Part shown: in pieces, positions 35,584 through 45,033 of the stretch
Layout: every line of letters starts with the position of its first letter
Position numbering within the stretch: position 1 is the stretch's first letter
Assembly: GCF_000430505.1 (NCBI RefSeq)
Contig: NZ_AUMD01000011.1
Location: 372,001 to 436,000, forward strand
DNA from: Eisenibacter elegans DSM 3317
Lineage (GTDB): Bacteria > Bacteroidota > Bacteroidia > Cytophagales > Microscillaceae
Direction of reading: 5' to 3'
DNA: 64,000 bases
Program-made: the position numbers and the translations under genes
Notes under the pieces: model-generated
What the model was told of the DNA's origin: nothing
Seen by the model: the letters and a program-made list of their open reading frames with translations, nothing else
Databases searched by the model: none

Positions 35584-35964
35584 TTATTTCCAAGGCTGTG
35601 AGGCAATTCCCCAAAGCAAAAAAGCCCAACCCAAAATCAATCCTACACCCCCAATAGGTGTAACAGCTCCCCACTTGCCTACATTACTCAGCGAGAGGAT
35701 ATAGAGCGAGCCAGAGAAAATCAGTACGCCCACCGTAAAGGCATAACCGGCATACACGAATGCCTTGGCGGCTGTTTGCCAGAGCAAGATACCTGTAATG
35801 AGCAAGGCTAGGGCGTGGTAAAACTGATATTTCACCGCCAGCTCAAAGGTATCAAGGCGTTGGTTGGCGCTCAGCATCGCCTTGAGGGCGTGTGCGCCAA
35901 AAGCACCCAGCCCAACGGCCAGTCCGCCAAGGAGTGCTCCCAGAAGTAGGAATATTTTTGCCAT
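35584..35964 (-). CDS. DUF423 (YgdD-type) membrane protein
   Basis: A 126-residue protein with four membrane helices. It has the family signature LGAFGAHALK near residue 22, YHALALLITGIL in helix 2, and a C-terminal TPIGGVGLILGWAFLLWGI. Members are widespread in bacteria, with no settled function. It lies 40 bases upstream of rimM and may be read through into it. The start ATG at 35964 gives the standard length. Confidence 0.92.
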   Translation of the reverse strand: MAKIFLLLGALLGGLAVGLGAFGAHALKAMLSANQRLDTFELAVKYQFYHALALLITGILLWQTAAKAFVYAGYAFTVGVLIFSGSLYILSLSNVGKWGAVTPIGGVGLILGWAFLLWGIASQPWK

Positions 35965-35990
35965 AAGAGGAAGTGTTTTGTGCTAATTTG

Positions 35991-36692
35991 TTAAAATATG
36001 AAGCCAATTCCGGTTTCGATAAGGTCTTGCTGAGGAGTCAGTGCCTGAGTCGCTCTATTGAAACGGTATTGATAATTGGCTTTGAATACAATGTTTTCGC
36101 GGGGGTTAAAGTTCATCCCTACTGTCCAAACATCTAAGTCGTTGGCTGAGCGTGGCAAAGCCTCAAGCGCTGGCAACACGTGTTGGTGCGTGTTGAGGCG
36201 TTCATACCGGGCAAACAAGCTAAGTTTTACGCCTTGGCTGTCATAAAACCAGTTTTCTCGATGGCGTTTGGGGCTTCTACACAGCCAAGGCCATAGGTCA
36301 TAACCAGCCTCCAACAAGTAGCCAAACGTTTGGGCTCCCAACACTTGGCCTTGTCCGGTTTGTTGGCGTGTCAACTCGTAGATTTTATCTGTGTCGCTCA
36401 AACGCCCGGCAGCGCCAACGGTTACAAAACGAAAGCGTTCGCGCTCATATTTGGCATAGCCTGTCCATAGTTGGATATTGGCGTTAAGCCCCGTTTGGCT
36501 GTTATCAGGATTGATAAATAGCTCACCTTGGCCGGAGTCGCCAAAATAGCCCGAGAGACTGAATGTCCAATCTCGCAACCCGGTATATGATAGTGTGGTA
36601 AGCCAATCCACAATAACACATAAACAAAAAAGCAACTCCAGATAAGTTGCATTGGGTAATAGAGAGTCAATCGCCTTGACATTGTTAAACAT
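35991..36692 (-). pseudogene. C-terminal remnant of an outer-membrane porin-like barrel
   Basis: A 233-residue open frame. From about residue 38 on (SYTGLRDWTFSLSGYFGDSGQG) it reads as outer-membrane beta strands: alternating hydrophobic/polar stretches, a Tyr/Phe-rich end and a final GIGFIF, as in phosphate-selective or related porins. The first 37 residues have no signal peptide and contain a hydrophobic run (YLELLFCLCVIVDWL) unlike a barrel. So the likely 5' half is missing, replaced by junk sequence. The adjoining 490-base stretch contains repeat DNA, which could mark the site of rearrangement. A functional short protein cannot be excluded. Confidence 0.55.
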
Positions 36693-37183
36693 TTAGGGTA
36701 ATGGAGAGACTTTTTAGCAGTCTATGTACGAACGCAAAGATACGAAAATTTTGCTAAGCCTTTGATACCAAGATTTACTGCAAATGACTTACCAGATGTG
36801 CAAGGTTTTGCTTCAAAGCCTCCGAAGAGGCAATTTCTTTGGGGAGTGTATGTATGGAAAAATCCTTGGGAATCAAAAAAAACGCACTCTGTGAGGCCTC
36901 AAATCAAGTAAGCTTGTTTATGTTATAGAACATTGTTACCCCGAGGTTGGAGGTTGCTTACAATCTTGCTTCGAGGCCAAGGTGATGTTTCCAAAAACGT
37001 TTGGTGTTCTGTTAGGATAATAAAGTTGTCGTTGGCAATTGATTTTAGCCACTCCCTTTCCTAGAGGGCATAAAAAACTTAGGGGGAGTGACAAAGTCAA
37101 CTCGACCCCTAAGATCCTTCAACCAGCTATGAGCTACAAAGGTGGATGATTTTATGGAGAAAATCAAGCCTTTGTGCTATTTT
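36693..37183. other. 491-base gene-free region
   Basis: Between the porin remnant and the thrS 3' end. It holds pieces of the dispersed repeat in both orientations (36764-36780 and 36857-36916), and an inverted repeat CACTCCC/GGGAGTG at about 37051-37089. No coding frame is supported. This is the most likely site of past rearrangement in the window. Confidence 0.5.
36857..36916 (-). repeat. Dispersed intergenic repeat, partial copy
   Basis: On the minus strand CAAGCTTACTTGATTTGAGG is followed by about 25 bases and then TTTGATTCCCAAGGATTTT, matching the first half and the middle of the copy at 21411. Its 3' part is not recognised. Confidence 0.55.
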
Positions 37184-39124
37184 TTATTGTGCAATGGCGA
37201 CTTCTTCGACAAAGCGCTCCATAAAATCGGTCAACGACATACTGCCAAGGTCTCCTGTGCCGTGTCGGCGAACAGAAACCCCGTTTTCGGCTTGTTCTTT
37301 GTCGCCTACGATGAGCATATACGGGATTTTTCGGACTTCGGCATCGCGAATTTTACGTTGGATTTTCTCGTCGCGCTCGTCTAAAATACCTCGGATGTCT
37401 TGCTGTGCGAGGCTTTGGTGTACTTGGCGAGCATAGTCGTGGTATTTTTCCGAAATGGGCAACACGGCGATTTGGTCAGGTGCGAGCCAAAGCGGGAAGT
37501 TACCCCCACAGTGCTCTATCAACACGGCTACGAAGCGCTCCAGCGAGCCAAAAGGCGCACGGTGAATCATCACGGGGCGGTGTTTTTGGTTGTCTGCTCC
37601 GATGTATTCGAGCTGGAAGCGCTCCGGTAGCTGATAGTCTACCTGAATAGTACCCAACTGCCAGCGGCGACCTAGCGCATCCTTCACCATAAAGTCTAGC
37701 TTGGGGCCATAAAAAGCCGCCTCACCATACTCTACCACTGTACGCAGGTTTTTGGCTTCGGCCACTTCTTGGATTTCGCGCTCGGCGCGATCCCAGTCTT
37801 CTTCGTGTCCGATGTATTTCTGGCGTTCGGTTTGGTGGCGCAATGATATTTGCGCCGTAAATTCCTCAAAGCCAAGCGCATTGAAGACATAAAGCACCAA
37901 GTCAATTACTTTGGCAAACTCATCTTTTACTTGGTCGGCACGGCAGAAGATATGCGCATCATCTTGGGTAAAGCCACGCACACGGGTCAGGCCGTGTAGC
38001 TCGCCACTTTGCTCATAACGATAGACGGTACCGAACTCTGCCAGACGCAACGGAAGGTCTTTGTAAGAGCGGGGTTTGGTCTTGTAGATTTCGCAGTGGT
38101 GCGGGCAGTTCATAGGCTTGAGCATAAACAGCTCGTCCTCTTCGGGGGTATGAATAGGCTGGAAAGAGTCTTCGCCATACTTCTCCCAGTGGCCAGAGGT
38201 CTCATATAGTTTTTTGCTGCCGATGTGAGGCGTTACGACAGGATCATAGCCGGCACGTACTTGTGCCTTGCGCAAAAACTGCTCTAGGCGCTCGCGCAAG
38301 AGGGTACCCTTGGGCAGCCATAAGGGCAGGCCTTTGCCTACGTTTTCTGAAAAGGCAAAGAGTTCTAGTTCTTGGCCTAGCTTGCGATGGTCGCGTTTTT
38401 TGGCTTCTTCGAGTAGTCTGAGGTACTCTTTCAGCTCTTTATCTTGTGGGAATGCCACCCCATATACACGAGTGAGCTGCTTTCGGCTTACATCGCCGCG
38501 CCAGTAAGCTCCGGCCACATTCATCAGCTTTACGGCCTTGATAAAGCCCGTATGTGGGATGTGTGGCCCACGACAGAGGTCTGTAAACGCACCTTGTTGA
38601 TAAAAAGTAATGTGTCCGTCTTGTAGCCCTTCGAGGAGTTCGAGCTTATACTCATCCCCTTTTTGCTCAAAGTAGCGGATTGCCTCTGCTTTAGAGACTT
38701 CTGAGCGCAGGTACTCGTTTTTTTGGCGGGCAAGTTCTAGCATTTTCTGCTCAATTTTCTCAAACTCTTCTTGTGAGAGTATGCGCCCTTCGCCGAGGTC
38801 AATGTCATAATAAAAGCCCGTTTCGATAGCGGGGCCGATACCAAACTTCACTCCCGGATAGAGGGCTTCGAGGGCTTCGGCCAAAAGGTGAGCCGATGAG
38901 TGCCAAAAAGTGTTTTTCCCTTCCGTGTCTTTCCAGGTGAGCAGCTGCACGGTGCTGTCTTGTTGGATGGGGCGGGTAGCGTCCCATACTTCTCCGTTGA
39001 CCTTAGCGGCCAACACGTTGCGCATCAGGCCTTCGCTGATGCTTTGGGCTATTTCTAGCCCGCTAACCCCTTGCGGATAGCTACGTACGCTTCCGTCGGG
39101 CAGGGTAATATTGATTTGACTCAT
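37184..39124 (-). CDS. thrS: Threonyl-tRNA synthetase
   Basis: Charges tRNA-Thr. The 646-residue class II enzyme has an N-terminal TGS domain ([19 protein letters not shown]), the editing domain ([35 protein letters not shown] and the [14 protein letters not shown] motif), the catalytic core with zinc-binding [36 protein letters not shown], and the anticodon-binding C-terminus. All parts are intact. It stands alone here, not followed by infC-rpmI-rplT as in many relatives. I looked for a Thr-rich leader peptide upstream and found none. Confidence 0.97.
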   Translation of the reverse strand: MSQINITLPDGSVRSYPQGVSGLEIAQSISEGLMRNVLAAKVNGEVWDATRPIQQDSTVQLLTWKDTEGKNTFWHSSAHLLAEALEALYPGVKFGIGPAIETGFYYDIDLGEGRILSQEEFEKIEQKMLELARQKNEYLRSEVSKAEAIRYFEQKGDEYKLELLEGLQDGHITFYQQGAFTDLCRGPHIPHTGFIKAVKLMNVAGAYWRGDVSRKQLTRVYGVAFPQDKELKEYLRLLEEAKKRDHRKLGQELELFAFSENVGKGLPLWLPKGTLLRERLEQFLRKAQVRAGYDPVVTPHIGSKKLYETSGHWEKYGEDSFQPIHTPEEDELFMLKPMNCPHHCEIYKTKPRSYKDLPLRLAEFGTVYRYEQSGELHGLTRVRGFTQDDAHIFCRADQVKDEFAKVIDLVLYVFNALGFEEFTAQISLRHQTERQKYIGHEEDWDRAEREIQEVAEAKNLRTVVEYGEAAFYGPKLDFMVKDALGRRWQLGTIQVDYQLPERFQLEYIGADNQKHRPVMIHRAPFGSLERFVAVLIEHCGGNFPLWLAPDQIAVLPISEKYHDYARQVHQSLAQQDIRGILDERDEKIQRKIRDAEVRKIPYMLIVGDKEQAENGVSVRRHGTGDLGSMSLTDFMERFVEEVAIAQ

Positions 39125-39421
39125 AGAGTGGGTGATTATCGCTTGTGCATCTTCGGCCTCACAAACAGCCCAAGCCTACACAGGCGTTGCCAATAAGCAT
39201 TTGTTTGTACTACAAATGTGAGAAAGTTTTGGCATAAATCATAAAGTTGTGTGGTGGCAAACTCAACTAGGAGTGTCAGCTTGTTTTTTTATTCGCAATT
39301 GTACACTTTTCTGACTATGGCCAATAAAATAAACATTAAACAAAACCTAGGACAACATACATCCCCTCACAAGCGACTTGTTGGGGGCTAGTGAGGGAAG
39401 GTAGGAATGTCCAGAACAAGC

Positions 39422-39832
39422 TTATCGTTTACGGACATAGCTGTTGAGGCGCTGTGTTTCATCTCCAATGACTAAGGAGTCTTGGCTCAACACGAGGATG
39501 GGTTCTTCAAAATAAACACCTGCATCATCTACAGGAGTGTAGGTAATCTTGCCGTTTTCGAGTTTGTAGCGATATACGCCCATAGGGCTGAGATCGATGG
39601 TGTTGTCAGGCTTGAACTCCAATACTTGGCCCATCATTGCGGTTGTATCAGTATTGTACCAAATCCCCTCAAGCGGATTGTCAGACTTTGTTGGCGTTGT
39701 CGATGTTGGAGACGTGAGGCTGTCGGTGGTTTCTAGTGACTCGGTCTGTGTGCCAGCGGTGTTTTTGGAACCACAAGCAGTACCAAGTGATAGGCCTATC
39801 AAACAAAGTAGGATAAAAACAGGATATTTCAT
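39422..39832 (-). CDS. Small lipoprotein with lipocalin-like domain
   Basis: A 136-residue lipoprotein. MKYPVFILLCLIGLSLGTAC is a lipoprotein signal, with acylated Cys20, followed by a Thr/Ser-rich linker to about residue 52. The mature domain (NPLEGIWYNTDT... MGQVLEFKPDNTIDLSPMGVYRYKLENGKITYTP) has the GxW opening and strand pattern of small lipocalin-like Bacteroidota proteins. It is a stand-alone gene between thrS and the gamma-glutamyltransferase. The function is unknown. Confidence 0.8.
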   Translation of the reverse strand: MKYPVFILLCLIGLSLGTACGSKNTAGTQTESLETTDSLTSPTSTTPTKSDNPLEGIWYNTDTTAMMGQVLEFKPDNTIDLSPMGVYRYKLENGKITYTPVDDAGVYFEEPILVLSQDSLVIGDETQRLNSYVRKR

Positions 39833-40032
39833 TTATTTAAAGAATTTGGGTTAAACAAGTCTTGCAATATACTTGAAAGTACACAATAATCCTCTACCAT
39901 TTTACCGAAGATGCTTTTTTTTTACCAACCCTCAGAAGCGTTTGATAAAGCCCTCTGCAGCTTCGACCAACAACAGTAACAAGACATCCCAAAATTAATG
40001 GGGCGATGTCCCTTTGCTGAAAGTCAAGGCGA

Positions 40033-41751
40033 TCAATATCCGGCGGCGTGGCCGTCTTTGCGTGATTCTGAAGCACCAAGATATACCTTCCGCTGTGCGT
40101 CATACATAATCGCTTGGTAGCCTCCATAAATCCCATATGCAAAGCCTACTTTATGTCCCATAGCCATCAGTTGGCGGATGGTCGCATAGTCGAAGCCATG
40201 CTCAAGAGTGATTTGGCCTCCGGCAGCATCTGCAGGGATGCCCGTAGGGTCTACCGAGCCATTGTGGTCGATGCGGGGTGCATCGCCTGCCTCCTGCAAA
40301 TTCATCCCAAAATCTATCAGGTTCATCACCACCTGTACGTGCCCCAAGGGCTGAAAATCGCCTCCCATTACACCAAAGCTTACCCAAGGCTTTCCGTCTT
40401 TAGTGATAAAGCAAGGGATGATGGTATGAAAAGGGCGTTTGCCGGGCTGTAGCGCATTGGCGTGGGTGGGGTCAAGGTGAAACAACTCGCCTCGGTCTTG
40501 AAGCATAAAGCCCAAACCCGGCGGCACCATCCCCGAACCCATCCCGCGATAGTTGCTCTGGATGAGCGAAATCATCATCCCGTCTTTGTCGGCTACGGTC
40601 ATATAAATCGTTTCTCCAGCCGTGATATTGCCTGCTCCATAACTGCGCCCTGCTCGGCTGGGGTTGATCAGCGCCCGGCGTTCTTCGGCATACTCCTTAC
40701 TAATCAGCTCTTGTACGGGGACTTTTACAAAATCCATATCGGCATAGTACTTGGCTCGGTCTTCAAAAGCTAGTTTTTTGGCTTCCACAAAATAGTGGAT
40801 ATGCTCAGCAGAGCCAAAAGAAATTTTGCTAAAATCGTAGCCTTCGAGGATGTTGAGCATCTGAAGAGAGGCAATTCCTTGGCCGTTGGGGGGCAGCTCC
40901 CATACATCATACCCACGATAATTGGCCGATACCGGGGTAATCCACTCTGAGCGGTGTGTGGCAAGGTCTTCGTAGCTCAACACACCACCTTGTTCTTGGA
41001 TAAACCCCGCAATGGTGCGTGCCATCTCTCCTTTGTAAAAAGCATCGCGTCCGCCTTTGGCCAGTTGCTTGTAGGTATTGGCCAAAGCCGGGTTTTTGAA
41101 GATATCCCCCTTCGCTGGTGCTTGGCCATTGGGTGCATACACATCGGTTACGTTGGGGTATTTACCCAAAAAAGCGATTGAACGCTCCAAATAAAAGGCA
41201 ATCAGCTCCGTAACGGGAAACCCCTGCTCGGCATAGCCAATGGCTGGCTGTAATACTTGACTCATTTTGAGGCGGCCAAACTTCTGGTGTAGCTCAAACC
41301 AACCATCCACACATCCCGGCACACTAACTGGCAGTGGACCGTAGGCGGGGATTTTGTCCATCCCTCGCGATGTAAAATAATCGATGTTGAGCGCCTTGGG
41401 AGCGCGCCCGCTAGCGTTGAGCCCATAGAGCTGCTGTGTCTTGGGATCCCAAACGATGGCAAATAAATCACCCCCAATACCACAACCAGTAGGCTCCATC
41501 AAGCCTAGTGCCGCATTGGCCGCAATGGCTGCATCAACAGCACTGCCCCCTTGCTTGAGTACATCAAGGGCGATTTGGGTAGCCAATGGATGGCTTGTAG
41601 CAGCCATCCCGTTTTGAGCGATGACCTCTGAGCGGGTCGCAAAAGTGCGCCCCGTAACACGGTCTTGGGCAGATAACCTAACACCCAAACTTAGAAAACA
41701 CACAAGGCAGAGGGCTGCCCATCGGGAATAGTATGGTAGTAACATAAGCAT
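40033..41751 (-). CDS. ggt: Gamma-glutamyltransferase family protein, exported
   Basis: A 572-residue N-terminal nucleophile hydrolase that cleaves gamma-glutamyl compounds such as glutathione in the periplasm. It has a signal peptide (YYSRWAALCLVCFLSLGVRLSAQ), the large-subunit marks GGSAVDAAIAANAALGLMEPTGCGIGGDLFAIVWD, and the autocleavage region GETIYMTVADKDGMMISLIQSN, where Thr381 is the likely new N-terminus. The DTTH-type sequence of enteric enzymes is replaced by ETIY, as in other distant family members. The end, GHAAGY, is the usual finish. Glutathione hydrolysis is therefore likely but not certain. Confidence 0.9.
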   Translation of the reverse strand: MLMLLPYYSRWAALCLVCFLSLGVRLSAQDRVTGRTFATRSEVIAQNGMAATSHPLATQIALDVLKQGGSAVDAAIAANAALGLMEPTGCGIGGDLFAIVWDPKTQQLYGLNASGRAPKALNIDYFTSRGMDKIPAYGPLPVSVPGCVDGWFELHQKFGRLKMSQVLQPAIGYAEQGFPVTELIAFYLERSIAFLGKYPNVTDVYAPNGQAPAKGDIFKNPALANTYKQLAKGGRDAFYKGEMARTIAGFIQEQGGVLSYEDLATHRSEWITPVSANYRGYDVWELPPNGQGIASLQMLNILEGYDFSKISFGSAEHIHYFVEAKKLAFEDRAKYYADMDFVKVPVQELISKEYAEERRALINPSRAGRSYGAGNITAGETIYMTVADKDGMMISLIQSNYRGMGSGMVPPGLGFMLQDRGELFHLDPTHANALQPGKRPFHTIIPCFITKDGKPWVSFGVMGGDFQPLGHVQVVMNLIDFGMNLQEAGDAPRIDHNGSVDPTGIPADAAGGQITLEHGFDYATIRQLMAMGHKVGFAYGIYGGYQAIMYDAQRKVYLGASESRKDGHAAGY

Positions 41752-41766
41752 TTGGAAAATATATCA

Positions 41767-41794
41767 TTGATTGGAACTGCAACTAGCCAATCAA
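41767..41794. promoter_or_regulatory. Inverted repeat between ggt and the SiaB-like gene
   Basis: TTGATTGG/CCAATCAA with a 12-base spacer, starting 16 bases upstream of the ggt start. It could be an operator or part of a hairpin. No regulator is known. Confidence 0.3.
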
Positions 41795-42039
41795 CAAATT
41801 AGTTAGCAAAATGGACAAAGAGGTGTCTATAGACAAGTTAGTATTTTTGATGATAACTACCCAAACCCCAAGCTTTTGATAAGACAAACAACCACTCTTG
41901 ACGACATAAGTCCACTTCTGGGAGATGAAAACTACATTTTCATCGATTATCTTTCATAAAGATGCAAAAGCTATGGTTTTTTACTAGTTTTGGTAAATTT
42001 TTTGCCACTCTTGGGCTAATCATTGTTTGTTCATTATTT

Positions 42040-42633
42040 ATGCAGATGCTCCCTCCTTTTTACGCATACTATAAAGCGCTAGCCCGTCAAGGCCTAGTCA
42101 TAGCTTATCGCGGCCCTATTACGGATGTAATGATTGCGGAGCTGAGCCGAGAGGTGCGCCAAAAAACAGCTCATACCCCAAAAACTGGGAAAAAAGTATT
42201 TGCGGTCTTTATGGAGTTGACACAAAATATGCTCTATTACTCCGCCGAGAAGACATATTTTGGGCAAGATCCCAACAGCATCGGAATGCTTTTTTTGAGC
42301 TTTGACCTACAAGAGGGCTATACTTTTGGGTGTGGCAATTTAGTCGAAAATCCCTACGTACCCGAGCTAGTCGAAAATTGCAATATCATCAACTCACTAG
42401 ATAGGGACTCGCTGCGCGATTATAAACGCCAACAACGAAATGCCCCTCAAAGAGAACGTAGCCGTGGCGCAGGCATAGGGCTTATTCAGTCAGCCATTAC
42501 TGCCGACAATCCACTCGATGTTGTTTTTACAGAAATGAACGAACGGTATACCTTGTTTGAACTGACTGTCAAAATTGATATGCTCGACAGCCTCGAAGGT
42601 GACGAAAACCAAGCGACTGCTGATACAGACTAA
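42040..42633 (+). CDS. SiaB-family protein kinase-like protein
   Basis: A 197-residue protein from the ATG at 42040 (MQMLPPFYAYYKALARQG). A further upstream ATG (41962) would add a hydrophobic segment and is possible. It follows the SiaB layout: AYRGPITDVMIAELSREV, VFAVFMELTQNMLYYSAE, GNLVENPYVPELVENCNIINSLDRDSLRDYKRQQ, RSRGAGIGLIQSAITADNPLD, and the closing YTLFELTVKIDML. Members phosphorylate a SiaC-type partner in surface-growth signalling. The ATP site is unlike classical kinases. No SiaC gene is adjacent, and the next gene is a DUF2520 protein, 18 bases later. Confidence 0.8.
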   Translation: MQMLPPFYAYYKALARQGLVIAYRGPITDVMIAELSREVRQKTAHTPKTGKKVFAVFMELTQNMLYYSAEKTYFGQDPNSIGMLFLSFDLQEGYTFGCGNLVENPYVPELVENCNIINSLDRDSLRDYKRQQRNAPQRERSRGAGIGLIQSAITADNPLDVVFTEMNERYTLFELTVKIDMLDSLEGDENQATADTD

Positions 42634-42651
42634 CTAGCCCGACTATTGGCC

Positions 42652-43428
42652 GTGAAAATATCACTGATTGGTGCCGGTAATGTAGCTTGGCATTTGAGCG
42701 CAGCCCTCGAACGCGCCGGACATACGATTGAAGAAGTATACAGCCGCCAAAAGACCAATGCCGAGCGGTTGGCCAACCGACTGCGCTGTGCTCAAGCTAC
42801 TGATGACCTTGATTTGAGAACAAGCAAGGCTCAACTTTTTTTACTCTGTGTGGCTGATGATGCCTATGAGCTTGTATTGTCCCGACTCCAATTGCCCCAA
42901 AATACCCTTATAGCACATACCTCAGGAAGTTTGCCACTCGCTATTTTGGCAGCAAAACAAAGACCGGCAGGCGTTTTTTATCCCCTACAGACTTTTAGCA
43001 AGCAGAAAACAGTAGACTTTACCCAAGTGCTTTTTTGTATCGAGGGGCAAACACCCGAAGCCGAAAAGCAACTACAACTATTGGCACAAGCCCTCAGCCA
43101 ACAAGTAAAGCTGGTTTCTTCAGAACAACGCCGTGTCTTACATCTAGCGGCTGTATTTGCTTGTAACTTCACAAACTATATGCTCAGCTTAGCAGACGAA
43201 ATCTTGACTGAAAAAGGAGCTTCTTTACAATTATTGACTGCGCTGATTCAAGAAACTATCCAAAAAGCACTGCTCGATAGCCCACACACTGCCCAAACAG
43301 GCCCAGCCCGAAGGGGAGACTTGCAACTGATTGAAAAACATCTGGAAACGCTCCAACAAAAACCAGAGGCAGCCCAGGTATACCGCCTCTTGAGTGAGCT
43401 GATTGTAGACAAGTACCGTGCGAAGTAG
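42652..43428 (+). CDS. Rossmann-like DUF2520 protein
   Basis: A 258-residue protein. The GTG at 42652 is preferred to a TTG at 42646, as it starts the strand MKISLIGAGNVAWHLSAALE. That is a GxGxxG nucleotide-binding site; the rest has the ProC/F420-oxidoreductase-like fold with GVFYPLQTFSKQK and a helical DUF2520 C-terminus (RVLHLAAVFACNFTNYMLSLADEIL). It presumably binds NAD(P). Substrate is unknown. It is 18 bases downstream of the SiaB-like gene and probably co-transcribed with it, then ends at a convergent terminator hairpin. Confidence 0.85.
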   Translation: MKISLIGAGNVAWHLSAALERAGHTIEEVYSRQKTNAERLANRLRCAQATDDLDLRTSKAQLFLLCVADDAYELVLSRLQLPQNTLIAHTSGSLPLAILAAKQRPAGVFYPLQTFSKQKTVDFTQVLFCIEGQTPEAEKQLQLLAQALSQQVKLVSSEQRRVLHLAAVFACNFTNYMLSLADEILTEKGASLQLLTALIQETIQKALLDSPHTAQTGPARRGDLQLIEKHLETLQQKPEAAQVYRLLSELIVDKYRAK

Positions 43429-43441
43429 GTGGTAGGTGTCC

Positions 43442-43467
43442 TATACCAAGATTCACAAGGATTATCA
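43442..43467 (+). repeat. Dispersed intergenic repeat, short partial copy
   Basis: TATACCAAGATTCACAAGGATTATCA joins the 5' end of the repeat to a CAAGGATTAT segment that also follows the copy at 7504. It seems a deletion derivative. Confidence 0.4.
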
Positions 43468-43473
43468 GCATAC

Positions 43474-43507
43474 ACATTTCCCCAATCATCATTGGTTGGG
43501 GAAATGT
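43474..43507. terminator. Bidirectional terminator hairpin
   Basis: A perfect 12-pair stem ACATTTCCCCAA/TTGGGGAAATGT with a ten-base loop, between the convergent DUF2520 gene and the Ldh2-type gene. Confidence 0.65.
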
Positions 43508-43521
43508 AGCCGTTGAAAAAC

Positions 43522-44634
43522 CTATATTGCTTGTATCCACTCAATGCCTAGCTTTTGGCCAAGACTTTCAAGATCAGCCACCACAGGGGCTAAAATAGGG
43601 ATACCTTTTTCTAGTCGTTCGGCCTCAGCAAGGCGCTCTGGCTCTCCCGGAATCAGTACACGTTTGCCCTCGATGGCCTTTGTTTGCTCAAAAGCGTCAA
43701 TCCAGTTATCTATATGGCTTTTGAAGACCTCTGCCGGCTGGAACCCATCGATGCGCAAAGCGCCAAAAAAGTGCCCTGTACCTTTGCCTACCGGAGGCTG
43801 GCGCTCAGAAGTACTGCCAGCAGTAGCAAAAGGGGGCACCCAAGGACCATAGTTGGCTCCCGGCAATACCCCTGATAAAATGTCAACTACAGCACTCATA
43901 CAATACCCCTTGTGGCTACTGCGCAGCTCATCGCTTCCTAGGGTCAGGAGCGCGCCGCCTTCTTTGGGAGCGTGTGGATTGGTAGTAGGCGCTCCTTGTG
44001 CGTCTTGCGCCCACCCAATAGGTGCTTCTTGGCCCTTGCGTTGCAAGATTTGAAGCTTGCCATAGGCGGCGGCTGTGGTGGCAAAGTCTGCTACTAAGGG
44101 AGGCTTTTGCCCTGCCGGAATAGCCACCGCTAGGGGGTTAGTTCCCAACATTTTTTCAATCCCAAAGGTAGGCACCGCCAAGGCGGAGGCGTGGGTAGTG
44201 GAGATGCCAATCATATCGTGAGCCAACGCCAACATAGCGTGGTAGCCGGCGATACCGTAGTGGCCGGAGTTGCGCACTGCCACCCAGCCGGAGCCTACTT
44301 GGCCGGCCTTGTCGATGGCTACCTGCATAGCATACTGCCCAATGAGTAAGCCAAGCCCTCGGTCGCCGTCAATTGTGGCCGTAGACGGTGTTTGGTGAAC
44401 AATCTGCATTCGGGGGCGGGTGTTGAGCTTACCCATTTCCCATTGCTTTACATAACCTGACAGTCGCGCTACACCGTGGGAGTCGATGCCGCGCAAGTCA
44501 GCGGCTATCAAGACACGGGCGGCTTTGGTTGCGTCGGTATCACTACAGCCGATTTTGCTAAAAACTGCTTCCACAAAGGCTTGAAGCGCATCGGCAGCAT
44601 ATTGTTGAGTAGGGTTGGTGTTGTTAGAGGTCAT
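43522..44634 (-). CDS. Malate/L-lactate/ureidoglycolate dehydrogenase family (Ldh2)
   Basis: A 370-residue NAD(P)-dependent dehydrogenase of the Ldh2/MDH2 superfamily. The start at 44634 (MTSNNTNPTQQYAADAL) is preferred to 44658. Its marks are AADLRGIDSHGVARLSGYVKQ, AVRNSGHYGIAGYHAMLA, GTNPLAVAIPA and SDELRSSHKGYCMSAVVDILSGVLPGANYG, in family order. The His in GIDSHG and the SHKG motif are the conserved active-site parts. The reaction (malate, lactate, ureidoglycolate or a sugar acid) cannot be told. Confidence 0.9.
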   Translation of the reverse strand: MTSNNTNPTQQYAADALQAFVEAVFSKIGCSDTDATKAARVLIAADLRGIDSHGVARLSGYVKQWEMGKLNTRPRMQIVHQTPSTATIDGDRGLGLLIGQYAMQVAIDKAGQVGSGWVAVRNSGHYGIAGYHAMLALAHDMIGISTTHASALAVPTFGIEKMLGTNPLAVAIPAGQKPPLVADFATTAAAYGKLQILQRKGQEAPIGWAQDAQGAPTTNPHAPKEGGALLTLGSDELRSSHKGYCMSAVVDILSGVLPGANYGPWVPPFATAGSTSERQPPVGKGTGHFFGALRIDGFQPAEVFKSHIDNWIDAFEQTKAIEGKRVLIPGEPERLAEAERLEKGIPILAPVVADLESLGQKLGIEWIQAI

Positions 44635-45033
44635 ACAGTTTTTGATAGGAAAATGCACAAAGGTGTATGAAGTATCGCGATATAAAGGTCTTATTGGCGG
44701 CTTTAGAGCTTGTCTAAGTTTTCAGCGCGGCACTCAAAACAGCTGATTTTTGCGCTGATTATAGGCAAAAAGCGCAGGCGCTTGTTTAGCCCACGATTTT
44801 AATCGTGGGAGGGCTACGGTGAGCATTTTTAACGAAGTAGCAGCCAAAAAGCGGCGTTTTGGTGTCGATGAAGAGCGTTTTAGACAAGCTCTTAGCCCAC
44901 ACCAACTACATAAAAGTAGCCCGACTACTGAAGGTAGGCTTCAGCTATGATGCCGCGAGAGACTGTATTTTGGTTTAAAATACGTTTTTTCGCGTCTAAG
45001 CCCACTGCTTCACTCGTGAGTGGTACACAAGCC
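44635..45033. other. 399-base gene-free region with a MITE-like element
   Basis: Holds the inverted-repeat element listed separately and its internal hairpin; no coding frame is supported. It separates the 5' end of the Ldh2-type gene from the 3' end of the FadL-type gene. Confidence 0.6.
44705..44892. mobile_element. MITE-like element with 13-bp terminal inverted repeats
   Basis: AGAGCTTGTCTAA (44705-44717) and its exact complement TTAGACAAGCTCT (44880-44892) bound 188 bases of non-coding DNA. Inside is a hairpin built on CCCACGAT/ATCGTGGG (about 44790-44809), itself framed by TAGCC/GGCTA. No transposase is encoded and no clear target duplication is visible, so it may be a non-autonomous remnant. 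Confidence 0.6.

Noticed and set aside
39364-39397. CCCTCAC/GTGAGGG inverted repeat as a terminator after the lipoprotein at 39422
   Set aside because: The loop is 20 bases and there is no T-run on the minus strand, so it is not a convincing terminator.
39125-39421. Thr-rich leader peptide or T-box-like leader before thrS
   Set aside because: I read the minus strand for short ORFs; the one seen is not rich in Thr codons, and no terminator or T-box core is visible.
41838-41875. Further copy of the dispersed repeat (CCCAAACCCCAAGCTTTTGAT)
   Set aside because: Similarity is short and lacks both end motifs; could be chance.
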